A stretch of 8,236 nt of DNA from positions 1 through 8,236 of the forward strand of contig JAISPI010000092.1 of NCBI GenBank assembly GCA_031275075.1, read 5' to 3'. The first letter of the stretch is position 1, and every line of letters starts with the position of its first letter. Both the position numbers and the translations under genes were made by a program. Below are positions 1-6,162 of the stretch, piece after piece. Under the pieces are notes generated by a model. The model did not search any database, was not told where the DNA came from, and was given only the letters and a program-made list of their open reading frames with translations. This DNA is from Burkholderiales bacterium (GTDB lineage Bacteria; Pseudomonadota; Gammaproteobacteria; Burkholderiales; Casimicrobiaceae).

Positions 1-8
1 GCTTTCTT

Positions 9-80
9 CTTCTCCCTCCCCCGCAGGCGGCAATCTCTTCTCCCTTCCCCGCAGGCGGCAATCTCTTCTCCCTCCCCCGC
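9..80. repeat. 28-bp tandem repeat (two full units plus a partial third)
   Basis: Two 28-bp units (9-36 and 37-64) are identical except for one C/T change at 18 versus 46. A third unit begins at 65 and matches through the pyrimidine-rich CTTCTCCCTCCCCCGC part before it diverges into a full palindrome. Each complete unit carries the small self-complementary core CCGC-AG-GCGG. The units look like truncated copies of the palindrome at 70-93. They may continue to the left of the window. No coding function is apparent. Confidence 0.85.
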
Positions 81-198
81 TTGCGGGGGAGGGTCGGGGA
101 GGGGGCATGTAGCCGATGTAGCGGTTCATTTGCCCCCCTCCCAACCCCCGATCAAAATCATTTCGGGGGCAGGCTCTTCCCCCGCAAGCAGGGGAAGG
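65..198. repeat. Composite REP/BIME-like palindromic element upstream of glyQ
   Basis: Three hairpins and a larger inverted repeat lie in this stretch. A perfect 11-bp stem pairs 70-80 with 83-93 across TT. A 7-bp stem pairs 145-151 with 163-169 across 11 nt. Another 7-bp stem pairs 176-182 with 191-197. The G-rich arm 91-107 is inverted-repeated at 131-147 (14 of 17 positions), so two related units face each other across a 23-bp spacer (108-130). The right-hand unit recurs between plsC and the peptidase gene. This is how bacterial REP/BIME elements are built. That it belongs to a RAYT-mobilised family is inference, and no transposase is in the window. Confidence 0.75.
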
Positions 199-218
199 AG
201 TCCGCAGAGGAAAGCCTG

Positions 219-224
219 TAAAAT
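219..224 (+). promoter_or_regulatory. Candidate -10 box for glyQS
   Basis: TAAAAT matches five of six sigma-70 -10 positions. It would place transcription start near 231, about 30 nt before the glyQ ATG. No convincing -35 hexamer lies 16-18 bp upstream, where the repeat element ends. The position would also exclude the in-frame TTG at 224 as the glyQ start, since it would lie upstream of the transcript. Confidence 0.35.
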
Positions 225-259
225 TGTGTCTTCATGCTTTCTGCCCAATCCCCGGATTT

Positions 260-1192
260 ATGACAACTGCCAAACCCACGTTTCAAGAAATCATTTTGCG
301 TTTGCAGGATTTCTGGAACCAGCAGGGCTGCGCGCTGCTGCAACCTTACGACATGGAAGTCGGCGCCGGCACCAGCCACACCGCAACATTTTTGCGCGCG
401 CTCGGGCCGGAGCTGTGGAAGGCCGCTTACGTGCAGCCTTCGCGTCGCCCCAAGGATGGTCGCTACGGCGAGAATCCCAACCGGATGCAGCACTACTATC
501 AATATCAAGTGGTGCTGAAACCCGCGCCGGAAAATATTCTTGAACTCTATCTCGGCTCGCTCGCCGCGCTCGGCTTCGATCTGAAGAAAAATGATGTGCG
601 TTTCGTCGAGGACGATTGGGAAAATCCCACGCTCGGCGCCTGGGGGTTGGGTTGGGAAGTGTGGCTGAACGGCATGGAAGTGACGCAATTCACTTACTTC
701 CAGCAGGTCGGCGGCATCGACTGCAAGCCGATTACCGGCGAGATTACCTATGGCCTTGAACGGCTGGCGATGTATTTGCAGGGCGTCGAAAATGTTTTCG
801 ATCTGGTCTATGCGCCTGGGCTCAAGTATGGCGACGTTTTTCACCAGAACGAGGTGGAGCAAAGTGCCTACAATTTTGAGCACAGCGATGTCGAATTTCT
901 GCTCGGCGCATTCTCGGCTTACGAAAAGCAGGCGCAATATCTGATGGCGCAACAACTCGCGCTGCCCGCCTACGAACAAATCCTTAAAGCCGCGCATACC
1001 TTCAACTTGCTCGACGCCCGCGGCGCGATCAGCGTTACCGAACGCGCCGCCTACATCGGCCGCATCCGCAATCTTGCGCGTAGCGTCGCGCAGAGCTATG
1101 TCGATAGCCGCGCCCGACTCGGCTTCCCGATGGCGCCCAAGGTTTGGGCGGATGAAGTGATGGCAAAACTCAACGAGAAGAAAGCCGTCTGA
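260..1192 (+). CDS. glyQ: Glycyl-tRNA synthetase alpha subunit
   Basis: This is the catalytic alpha subunit of the bacterial alpha2beta2 glycyl-tRNA synthetase, a cytoplasmic enzyme that activates glycine with ATP and charges tRNA-Gly together with GlyS. From the ATG at 260 the protein has 310 residues, close to the usual size. The start [13 protein letters not shown] (7-19) is typical of the family. The class II motif 2 region with [16 protein letters not shown] lies at 60-75, and the motif 3 region [15 protein letters not shown] at 159-173. An in-frame TTG at 224 would add 12 residues not expected in the family and would overlap the candidate -10 box, so 260 is preferred, although no strong Shine-Dalgarno precedes it. 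glyS follows after one base, so the subunits are almost certainly co-transcribed and translationally coupled. No key motif appears lost. Confidence 0.97.
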   Translation: MTTAKPTFQEIILRLQDFWNQQGCALLQPYDMEVGAGTSHTATFLRALGPELWKAAYVQPSRRPKDGRYGENPNRMQHYYQYQVVLKPAPENILELYLGSLAALGFDLKKNDVRFVEDDWENPTLGAWGLGWEVWLNGMEVTQFTYFQQVGGIDCKPITGEITYGLERLAMYLQGVENVFDLVYAPGLKYGDVFHQNEVEQSAYNFEHSDVEFLLGAFSAYEKQAQYLMAQQLALPAYEQILKAAHTFNLLDARGAISVTERAAYIGRIRNLARSVAQSYVDSRARLGFPMAPKVWADEVMAKLNEKKAV

Positions 1193-1193
1193 T

Positions 1194-3284
1194 ATGAGTA
1201 CAAAAAATCTTCTTGTCGAATTGTTTGTCGAAGAACTACCGCCCAAGGCGCTGCCTGCGCTGGGCGCGGCGTTTGCGCAGCAACTGCATGAGCAACTCAA
1301 GGCGCAGGGGCTGGCGGCTGCGGATTCTCGCGTCACGTCCTGCGCTACGCCGCGCCGTCTGGCCGCGCACATCACGCAGGTAGTGGCCAAGGCGGCGGAT
1401 CAAGCCTTGCGGCAAAAGCTGATGCCGGTCGCGGTCGGCTTCGATGCCAACGGTCAGCCCACGCCCGCGCTCATCAAAAAATTAAACGCCATCGGCGCGA
1501 GCGAAGCCGATCTGTCCAAACTCGTCCGCGCGCCGGATGGCAAGGCCGAAGCGTTGTTTCTCGACACCCTGTGCGCCGGTGTGACGCTGGCCGATGGTTT
1601 GCAAAAAGCTCTGCTCGATGCGATTGCCAAACTGCCGATTCCGAAGGTAATGAGCTATCAACTGCAAGACGGTTGGAGCAGCGTGAATTTCGTGCGCCCC
1701 GCGCACCGGTTGATTGCGTTGCATGGCGCTGATGTAGTGCCGGTTTCGGCGCTCGGCCTCACGGCGGGTCGCGAGACGCAGGGCCACCGCTTTGAGGCGA
1801 AGCAGCCGGTGATCTCGATTCGTGATGCCGACAGTTACGTTGAGCAGATGCAGAACGAAGGCGCAGTCATCGCGGGTTTCGCCGAGCGTCGCGCCGAGAT
1901 TGCACATCAGTTGCAGGCCGCCGCCGCCAAAGAAGGCTTGACGCCGATTGAGGACGCGGCCCTGCTCGACGAAGTGACCGCGCTGGTCGAACGTCCCAAT
2001 GTGCTGACCTGCCAGTTCGAGCCGGAATTTCTCGATGTGCCACAGGAATGCCTGATTCTCACGATGAAGGCCAACCAAAAATATTTTCCGCTGCTCGACG
2101 CCACCGGCAAGCTGACTCACAAGTTTTTGGTCGTCAGCAACATCACGCCGGACGATGCTTCGGCGGTCATCGACGGCAACGAATGCGTGGTGCGCCCGCG
2201 TCTGGCCGATGCCAAATTTTTCTTCGATCAGGATCGCAAGAAGTCGCTGGCCGACCGCGTGCCCGGATTGGCGAAGGTGGTCTATCACAACAAGCTCGGC
2301 ACGCAGGGCGAGCGCGCGCAGCGCGTCGCGGCGATTGCTTCTGCGATGGGTCAGCAACTCGGCGGCGCAGCACTCGCGCAGCAGGCCGATCAAGCGGCGC
2401 TGCTGGCCAAGGCCGATTTGCTCACCGATATGGTCGGCGAGTTCCCCGAATTGCAGGGCATCATGGGCCGCTACTACGCGCTGCACGACGGCCTGCCCGC
2501 TGCGATTGCCGATGCTATCGAGGATCACTACAAGCCGAAGTTCGCGGGCGATACCCTGCCGCGTAATCCGGTCGGTGTTTGCGTGGCGCTGGCCGACAAG
2601 CTGGAAACGCTGGCCGGCATGTTCGGCATCGGCCAGTTGCCGACCGGCGATAAAGACCCGTTCGCGCTGCGCCGTCACGCGCTCGGCGTGATCCGCATGT
2701 TGATCGAACTCGATTTGCCGCTCGAACTCGGCGGGCTGTTCAAGGCAGCGCAAGTGAGCGATGAAAAAGTCGCTGCGCAACTGGCGGATTTCATCTACGA
2801 GCGTCTGGCCGGCAGTCTGCGCGAGCAGGGCTATTCGGCGCTGGAAGTCGATGCTGTGCTGGCCTTGCGCCCGCAGCGGCTCGGCGACACTCCCAAGCGC
2901 CTCGCCGCCGTGCGTGCTTTCGCGGCGCTGCCGGAAGCTGCAAGTCTGGCCGCTGCCAACAAACGGGTCGGCAACATTTTGAAGAAGGCCGAAGGCGAGG
3001 TTGCAGCGCGAGTGAACGCCGCGCTGCTCAAAGAACCCGCCGAAGTCGCGCTCAACGCGGCGCTGGCTGCAGTGAAGCCCAAGGCCGATGCCGCTTTCGA
3101 TCGGGGCGATTACACCGCCGCGCTGCAATCGCTGGCGGCGCTGAAAGCGCCGGTGGATAAATTCTTCGACGACGTGATGGTGAACGCCGAGGACGCGCAA
3201 CTGCGTAACAATCGCCTCGGCCTGCTGGCTGTGTTGCATCAAGCGATGAATCGCGTCGCTGATTTGGCTCGACTTTCCAGCTGA
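1194..3284 (+). CDS. glyS: Glycyl-tRNA synthetase beta subunit
   Basis: This is the beta subunit of the heterotetrameric glycyl-tRNA synthetase, which binds tRNA-Gly and is needed with GlyQ for aminoacylation. It has 696 residues; E. coli GlyS is of similar length. Recognisable family segments are LLVELFVEELPPKALPALG near the N-terminus (6-24), TPRRLA (52-57), VNFVRPAHRL (164-173), VRPRLADAKFFFDQDRK (333-349), HNKLGTQGER (365-374), the HD-like stretch MVGEFPELQGIMGRYYA (413-429) and GDKDPFALRR (485-494). The last ~110 residues are Ala/Leu/Lys-rich and end in ...DDVMVNAEDAQLRNNRL..., the expected C-terminal DALR-type anticodon-binding domain. The ATG sits one base after the glyQ stop, and the RBS would lie within the glyQ 3' end (GAGAAGAAAG). 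The gene looks intact. The next gene is 169 bp away with its own candidate promoter, so glyQS probably forms a two-gene unit. Confidence 0.97.
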   Translation: MSTKNLLVELFVEELPPKALPALGAAFAQQLHEQLKAQGLAAADSRVTSCATPRRLAAHITQVVAKAADQALRQKLMPVAVGFDANGQPTPALIKKLNAIGASEADLSKLVRAPDGKAEALFLDTLCAGVTLADGLQKALLDAIAKLPIPKVMSYQLQDGWSSVNFVRPAHRLIALHGADVVPVSALGLTAGRETQGHRFEAKQPVISIRDADSYVEQMQNEGAVIAGFAERRAEIAHQLQAAAAKEGLTPIEDAALLDEVTALVERPNVLTCQFEPEFLDVPQECLILTMKANQKYFPLLDATGKLTHKFLVVSNITPDDASAVIDGNECVVRPRLADAKFFFDQDRKKSLADRVPGLAKVVYHNKLGTQGERAQRVAAIASAMGQQLGGAALAQQADQAALLAKADLLTDMVGEFPELQGIMGRYYALHDGLPAAIADAIEDHYKPKFAGDTLPRNPVGVCVALADKLETLAGMFGIGQLPTGDKDPFALRRHALGVIRMLIELDLPLELGGLFKAAQVSDEKVAAQLADFIYERLAGSLREQGYSALEVDAVLALRPQRLGDTPKRLAAVRAFAALPEAASLAAANKRVGNILKKAEGEVAARVNAALLKEPAEVALNAALAAVKPKADAAFDRGDYTAALQSLAALKAPVDKFFDDVMVNAEDAQLRNNRLGLLAVLHQAMNRVADLARLSS

Positions 3285-3339
3285 GCGATGACTGACTGGC
3301 GTTCATCAGCAATAAAAATTGCCATGATTTCGCGGAGTT

Positions 3340-3381
3340 GCAAAGAACATAAAGACTTTTTGTGTTCTCTGCGTTCTTTGC
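3340..3381. repeat. Long imperfect hairpin with 9-nt tandem repeat, glyS-gmhB spacer
   Basis: Positions 3340-3353 can pair with 3359-3372 around loop GACTT. Twelve pairs are Watson-Crick, one is a T-G wobble (3350/3362) and one is a mismatch (3343/3369). The right arm ends in GTTCTCTGC (3364-3372), repeated immediately as GTTCTTTGC (3373-3381). That second copy is the perfect 9-bp complement of 3340-3348, so two alternative foldings exist. Similar strings recur in intergenic regions of many proteobacteria as far as I recall. No T-run follows the hairpin directly, so it is not a standard terminator; a short T-tract comes only at 3393-3398. Confidence 0.7.
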
Positions 3382-3390
3382 GGTTAAAAT
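3360..3390 (+). promoter_or_regulatory. Candidate gmhB promoter
   Basis: A TAAAAT -10 box (3385-3390) lies 19 bp after a weak -35-like TTGTGT (3360-3365). Transcription would start near 3397 and give a leader of about 57 nt before the GTG at 3454. The -35 region lies inside the right arm of the hairpin at 3340-3372. The spacer is longer than ideal, so the -35 assignment is weak. Confidence 0.4.
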
Positions 3391-3440
3391 AATTTTTTGC
3401 CCCTGTTGTTTAATGCCGTTTCCGGTGCAAATAAGAATGA

Positions 3441-3456
3441 GAGGAAAAAAATCGTG
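3441..3456 (+). promoter_or_regulatory. Shine-Dalgarno deciding the gmhB GTG start
   Basis: GAGG at 3441-3444 (within GAGAGGA-like purines) is nine bases before GTG at 3454. The alternative in-frame TTG at 3397 has no Shine-Dalgarno and sits at the predicted transcription start, so it is disfavoured. Confidence 0.65.
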
Positions 3457-4047
3457 GACATTTCTCGTGATTTTCCTGTTGGTTTGCGGTCAAGCAGATT
3501 GATCGTGCTTGACCGGGATGGCGTGATCAATCACGACAGCGCCTCCTTCATCAAATCGCCGGACGAATGGCGGCCGATCGACGGCAGTCTGGAAGCGATT
3601 GCCAAGCTGAATTTCGCCGGTTATCGGGTCGTTGTGGCGACCAATCAATCCGGGATAGACCGCGGTTTGTTTAATATGCAAACGCTAAACGCCATTCACG
3701 AGAAGATGCATCAGATGCTAAGTCCGCTGGGTGGGCGGATCGATGCGGTTTTTTTCTGCCCGCACACGGCACAGGCCGAATGTGAATGCCGCAAGCCAAA
3801 GCCGGGATTGTTCTACGCCATTGGGCAGCGGTTTCATATCGATTTGACGGGCGTGCCGTGTGTCGGCGATTCGTTGCGTGATTTGCAGGCGGCCGAAGCG
3901 GTCGGCGGTCTGCCGATTTTGGTACGTACCGGCAAAGGCGAAAAAACGCTGGCGGCGGGCGGGTTGCCCAGTCATACCTGGGTTTTTGCCGATCTGGCCG
4001 AGGCCACTGAAGCCTTGCTGGCCATAGGGCATGACTTGGCTGAATAG
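3454..4047 (+). CDS. gmhB: D-glycero-beta-D-manno-heptose-1,7-bisphosphate 7-phosphatase (HAD family)
   Basis: GmhB removes the C7 phosphate from heptose 1,7-bisphosphate in the ADP-heptose pathway that supplies the LPS inner core; it is cytoplasmic. From the GTG start it has 197 residues. HAD motif I is LDRDGVIN (19-26), with D20 as the likely nucleophile and D22 as acid/base. Motif II is TNQSG (63-67), then the RKPKPG segment (113-118), and motif IV is VGDSLRD (137-143). A zinc site is evident as C102-x-H104 and C110-x-C112. The loop between the halves is short (five residues), as in the phosphatase half of HisB and shorter than in E. coli GmhB. Without his genes nearby, and next to plsC, GmhB is the better call than a histidinol-phosphatase. 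It ends 15 bp before plsC, so the two are probably one operon. Confidence is high for HAD/GmhB-like, somewhat lower for the exact substrate. Confidence 0.9.
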   Translation: MDISRDFPVGLRSSRLIVLDRDGVINHDSASFIKSPDEWRPIDGSLEAIAKLNFAGYRVVVATNQSGIDRGLFNMQTLNAIHEKMHQMLSPLGGRIDAVFFCPHTAQAECECRKPKPGLFYAIGQRFHIDLTGVPCVGDSLRDLQAAEAVGGLPILVRTGKGEKTLAAGGLPSHTWVFADLAEATEALLAIGHDLAE

Positions 4048-4062
4048 CCGCCGGATTTCGCT

Positions 4063-4794
4063 ATGCGCTTATTCCTGGGTTCGCTGTTATTTGCCGTGTT
4101 TCAGGCGGTGCTGACATTTTTTTTCGTTCCGCTGTTCTGGTGTTTTTTCTGGATGCCGCCAGTGCAGCGTTACCGCTTTCTGTTGATCTGGCCGCGGCTC
4201 AATCTGTGGGCGGCGCGTGTGTTCTTGGGCATTCGTCACCAAGTGATTGGGCAAGAGCACCTGCCTGACGGAACGATCCCGCATGTGGTGTTAGCCAAAC
4301 ACAGTTCGACATGGGAGGTGCTGGCGATTCCGTTGACCGTGCCGCAGCCGTTATGCTTTGTCGCCAAGAAAGAATTGCTGGCGATTCCTTTTTTTGGTTG
4401 GGGACTCAAGCTGGCGTCGCCGATCATCATTGATCGGCAAGCCGGTGGTGAGGCAATGCAACAGATTTACACACAGGGCGAGACACGCCACAAAGAAGGC
4501 TTCTGGGTGATTCTGTTCCCGGAAGGGACGCGGGTGCCTCCCGGCCAGAAAAGGCGCTACAAAACCGGTGGTGCGCGGCTGGCGACGACATTGGCGGTGC
4601 CCGTGTTGCCGATCGCGCATAACGCAGGTTATCTGTGGCCGCGTGGCGTCTTCGGGAAACGCGCCGGTACGGTCACATTGTCCATCGGGAAACCGATTGC
4701 CTCCGTCGGCAAGGATGCGGCAACCTTGATGCAGGAAGTCGAAGACTGGATCGAAGCGGAAACTGCCCGACTCGGAGTGCCGATGGGAAAATGA
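4063..4794 (+). CDS. plsC: 1-acyl-sn-glycerol-3-phosphate acyltransferase (PlsC-like)
   Basis: The 243-residue protein belongs to the PlsC/LPLAT acyltransferases, which acylate lysophosphatidic acid to phosphatidic acid at the inner membrane. A strongly hydrophobic, aromatic-rich N-terminus (about 1-31) is the probable membrane anchor. The catalytic block reads KHSSTWEV (79-86). Spacing from H80 gives H-x4-E85 in place of the textbook H-x4-D, a variant I recall from many proteobacterial homologues and not necessarily a defect. Motif 2 is VAKKELLAIPFFGW (100-113), motif 3 is FPEGTR (152-157) and the motif 4-like region is VPVLPIAHNAG (179-189). The start ATG is 15 bp after gmhB, with only a weak GGA (4053-4055) as RBS, which suggests coupling. 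Acyl-donor and lysophospholipid specificity cannot be read from sequence. A second plsC gene elsewhere in the genome is possible, so the symbol is a family call. Confidence 0.88.
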   Translation: MRLFLGSLLFAVFQAVLTFFFVPLFWCFFWMPPVQRYRFLLIWPRLNLWAARVFLGIRHQVIGQEHLPDGTIPHVVLAKHSSTWEVLAIPLTVPQPLCFVAKKELLAIPFFGWGLKLASPIIIDRQAGGEAMQQIYTQGETRHKEGFWVILFPEGTRVPPGQKRRYKTGGARLATTLAVPVLPIAHNAGYLWPRGVFGKRAGTVTLSIGKPIASVGKDAATLMQEVEDWIEAETARLGVPMGK

Positions 4795-4816
4795 TTTCTT
4801 TTTCTCCCCCCTCTCT

Positions 4817-4880
4817 TGGCCTTCGGCCACCCCCCGATCAAAAGCACTTCGGGGGCAGGCTCTCTCCCTCAAGGGGAGAG
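4817..4880. repeat. Second copy of the palindromic repeat, plsC-peptidase spacer
   Basis: Three successive hairpins are visible: 4817-4821 with 4825-4829 (TGGCC/GGCCA), 4831-4837 with 4849-4855 (CCCCCGA/TCGGGGG, 11-nt loop) and 4862-4868 with 4874-4880 (CTCTCCC/GGGAGAG). Positions 4831-4863 match 145-177 upstream of glyQ at 31 of 33 bases, in the same orientation, and both differences fall in the loop. It begins about 20 bp after plsC stops. It might act as a processing or attenuation site for the plsC transcript, but that is inference. Confidence 0.8.
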
Positions 4881-4949
4881 GGATTCCATAGTCTCTCCGC
4901 GTCTTCGCGTGAGCATTCATTCGAATCAAAACCACTGTAGAGGAATCGC

Positions 4950-5669
4950 ATGACGGTATCGACGGCAAGTGCTCGCACCATCATGCTTCAGGATACGTTG
5001 CTTTCGTACCAATTGATCCGCGCCGCCCGGCGGTCGGTGTCGGTTCGTGTCGAGGCTGATAGCGTCGTCGTGCGGGCGCCGCGTTGGCTGGCGATTCACG
5101 AAGTAGAAACAGCATTGCGTGAACGTGCCGCCTGGATATTCCGGACAATGGCGTGGTGGCAGCGCCACGCTCGGCCGTTGGTGAATCCGGCTTGGCACTC
5201 CGGGGCAGAAGTGTTGTACCGCGGCGCGATGCGGCCGTTGTCGGTGCGGCACGGACGCCGAAGCGATGTACGGTTCGATTTGTTGGGGTTTCAGGTGGAG
5301 GCGCTTTCTGCGGATTCTGTCTCTTTGGAACGGATGGTACGGCAATGGTGGTGGCGCGAGGCTGAAAAAGCCCTGATCCCGCGAACAGTAGCGATGGCGG
5401 CGCGCACGAAACGAACGCCCACGGCTATTCGCTTGTCGCGGGCGCGCGGGCAATGGGGAAGTTGCAATGCGCGCGGCGAAGTTTTGCTGAACTGGAGACT
5501 GATTTTACTGCCGCCAGAACTGGCCGACGATGTGATCGCGCATGAAGTGGCGCATCTGTGTGAACTCAACCATTCACCGCGTTTCTGGACAACGCTGGAA
5601 GCGTTACATCCGGGAACGCGTCAACGCCGACAGGCGCTGGCGGAATGGGCGGGATTGTTGCGCGAATGA
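4950..5669 (+). CDS. YgjP-like zinc metallopeptidase (DUF45/M48-related)
   Basis: The 239-residue protein has the layout of the YgjP/DUF45 (SprT-like) metallopeptidases. An N-terminal part (about 12-75) has YQLIRAARRSVSVRVEADSVVVRAPR, typical of the family opening. The C-terminal catalytic part holds RGQWGSCNARGEVLLNW (166-182, with the conserved WGSC) and then VIAHEVAHL (195-203). H198, H202 and a downstream H208 (LNHSPRFW) are the expected zinc ligands, and E199 the general base. No signal peptide is evident, so it is probably cytoplasmic. Cellular substrates of this family are poorly defined; E. coli YgjP has been reported to have nucleotide pyrophosphatase activity, so proteolysis should not be assumed. 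The start ATG has a good RBS (AGAGGA, 4939-4944). The palindromic repeat separates it from plsC; whether it shares that operon is unclear. It converges on cyaY. Confidence 0.88.
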   Translation: MTVSTASARTIMLQDTLLSYQLIRAARRSVSVRVEADSVVVRAPRWLAIHEVETALRERAAWIFRTMAWWQRHARPLVNPAWHSGAEVLYRGAMRPLSVRHGRRSDVRFDLLGFQVEALSADSVSLERMVRQWWWREAEKALIPRTVAMAARTKRTPTAIRLSRARGQWGSCNARGEVLLNWRLILLPPELADDVIAHEVAHLCELNHSPRFWTTLEALHPGTRQRRQALAEWAGLLRE

Positions 5670-5685
5670 TAATCGGGTGTTCCGC

Positions 5686-5707
5686 TTACCGGAGATTACT
5701 CCGGTAA
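5686..5707. terminator. Possible bidirectional terminator between convergent genes
   Basis: A perfect 9-bp inverted repeat, TTACCGGAG (5686-5694) and CTCCGGTAA (5699-5707), encloses the 4-nt loop ATTA. It lies 16 bp after the peptidase stop, and the cyaY stop codon (5696-5698 on the minus strand) sits in the loop. A short CTTTT follows on the plus strand (5715-5719). There is no real U-tract on either side, so the terminator role is tentative, but the location fits. Confidence 0.5.
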
Positions 5708-6025
5708 CTCCGGCTTTTCGGAAATTCCAACGCTGCGCAGTGCTTCAGTCAGAACGGTGGCGAACGGTTCATTACTGCGGGTGTCGCGCCAGATGCCATG
5801 AAGGTCACGCTGAAAGTGATGGGCGCCGCCGGAACCGGCAAACCAGAGCTCTTCGCGCGGCGCATGCATGTTGATGATCCACTGCCGGTTGCCGACATCA
5901 AGGGTCAGGACGCTATTGCTCCGCTGCCAGTCAAGGTCGTGGTTGTTGGCAAGGGCTTCAAGCGCTTTTTCCAGAGCATCGAGAAGACGGTCGGCAGCTT
6001 CGGAAAACGGGGAAAGCGAAGACAT
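5696..6025 (-). CDS. cyaY: Iron donor protein CyaY (bacterial frataxin)
   Basis: The 109-residue protein matches the size of bacterial frataxin (E. coli CyaY is about 106). CyaY binds iron and modulates Fe-S cluster assembly by the IscS/IscU machinery in the cytoplasm. The N-terminal helix (about 7-28) carries the acidic residues E9, D12, D16, E19 and E23 expected of the iron-binding ridge. The beta-sheet core contains NSVLTLDVGNRQWIINMHAP (37-56), with the typical VLTL, Gly, and I-N-x-x-x-P pattern, then ELWFAGSGGAHHF (59-71) and the conserved Trp at 79. The ATG at 6025 is the only plausible start, since an in-frame stop lies 30 bp upstream, though no clear Shine-Dalgarno precedes it. It is divergent from lptM-lysA, a familiar arrangement in Gammaproteobacteria and Betaproteobacteria, and its stop lies in the hairpin shared with the converging peptidase gene. 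Confidence 0.93.
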   Translation of the reverse strand: MSSLSPFSEAADRLLDALEKALEALANNHDLDWQRSNSVLTLDVGNRQWIINMHAPREELWFAGSGGAHHFQRDLHGIWRDTRSNEPFATVLTEALRSVGISEKPELPE

Positions 6026-6063
6026 GAGGATCAGCCGGAGAATGTTGGAAGATTAGTCGGAGG

Positions 6064-6069
6064 ATTATA
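6064..6069 (-). promoter_or_regulatory. Candidate cyaY -10 box
   Basis: On the minus strand this reads TATAAT, a perfect sigma-70 -10 hexamer. It would place the start of transcription near 6057, about 32 nt before the cyaY ATG. The -35 region (around plus-strand 6087-6093) is GC-rich and does not resemble TTGACA, so the promoter may be weak or activator-dependent. Confidence 0.5.
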
Positions 6070-6162
6070 TTGTAGCGCCCATCGAAACGCGGGGAAACGA
6101 GTACATACAGGTCGATTCTGCGGTAAAGTAACACCATCTTTTTTGAACGAATCGGCGTCCTC

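Noticed and set aside
1..198. The repeat cluster as a CRISPR array
   Set aside because: The 28-bp units are directly adjacent with no unique spacers, and the stretch is low-complexity pyrimidine-rich palindromes; no cas genes are present.
158..1390. A 410-codon open frame on the minus strand across glyQ
   Set aside because: It spans the repeat element, all of glyQ and the start of glyS in antisense, with no recognisable protein family and no RBS logic.
1482..3242. A 586-codon open frame on the minus strand across glyS
   Set aside because: It is fully antisense to an unambiguous glyS, its residue composition is arginine/glutamine-rich without domains, and long antisense frames are expected from the codon bias of GC-rich genes.
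3288..3392. A 34-residue ORF just after glyS ending in ...KDFLCSLRSLRLK
   Set aside because: Most of it is translation of the intergenic hairpin and 9-nt tandem repeat. It has no Shine-Dalgarno of its own and resembles the spurious small proteins such repeats commonly generate.
4635..4940. A 101-codon plus-strand frame over the plsC end and the second repeat
   Set aside because: It is out of frame with plsC, crosses the palindromic element, and its translation has no family resemblance.
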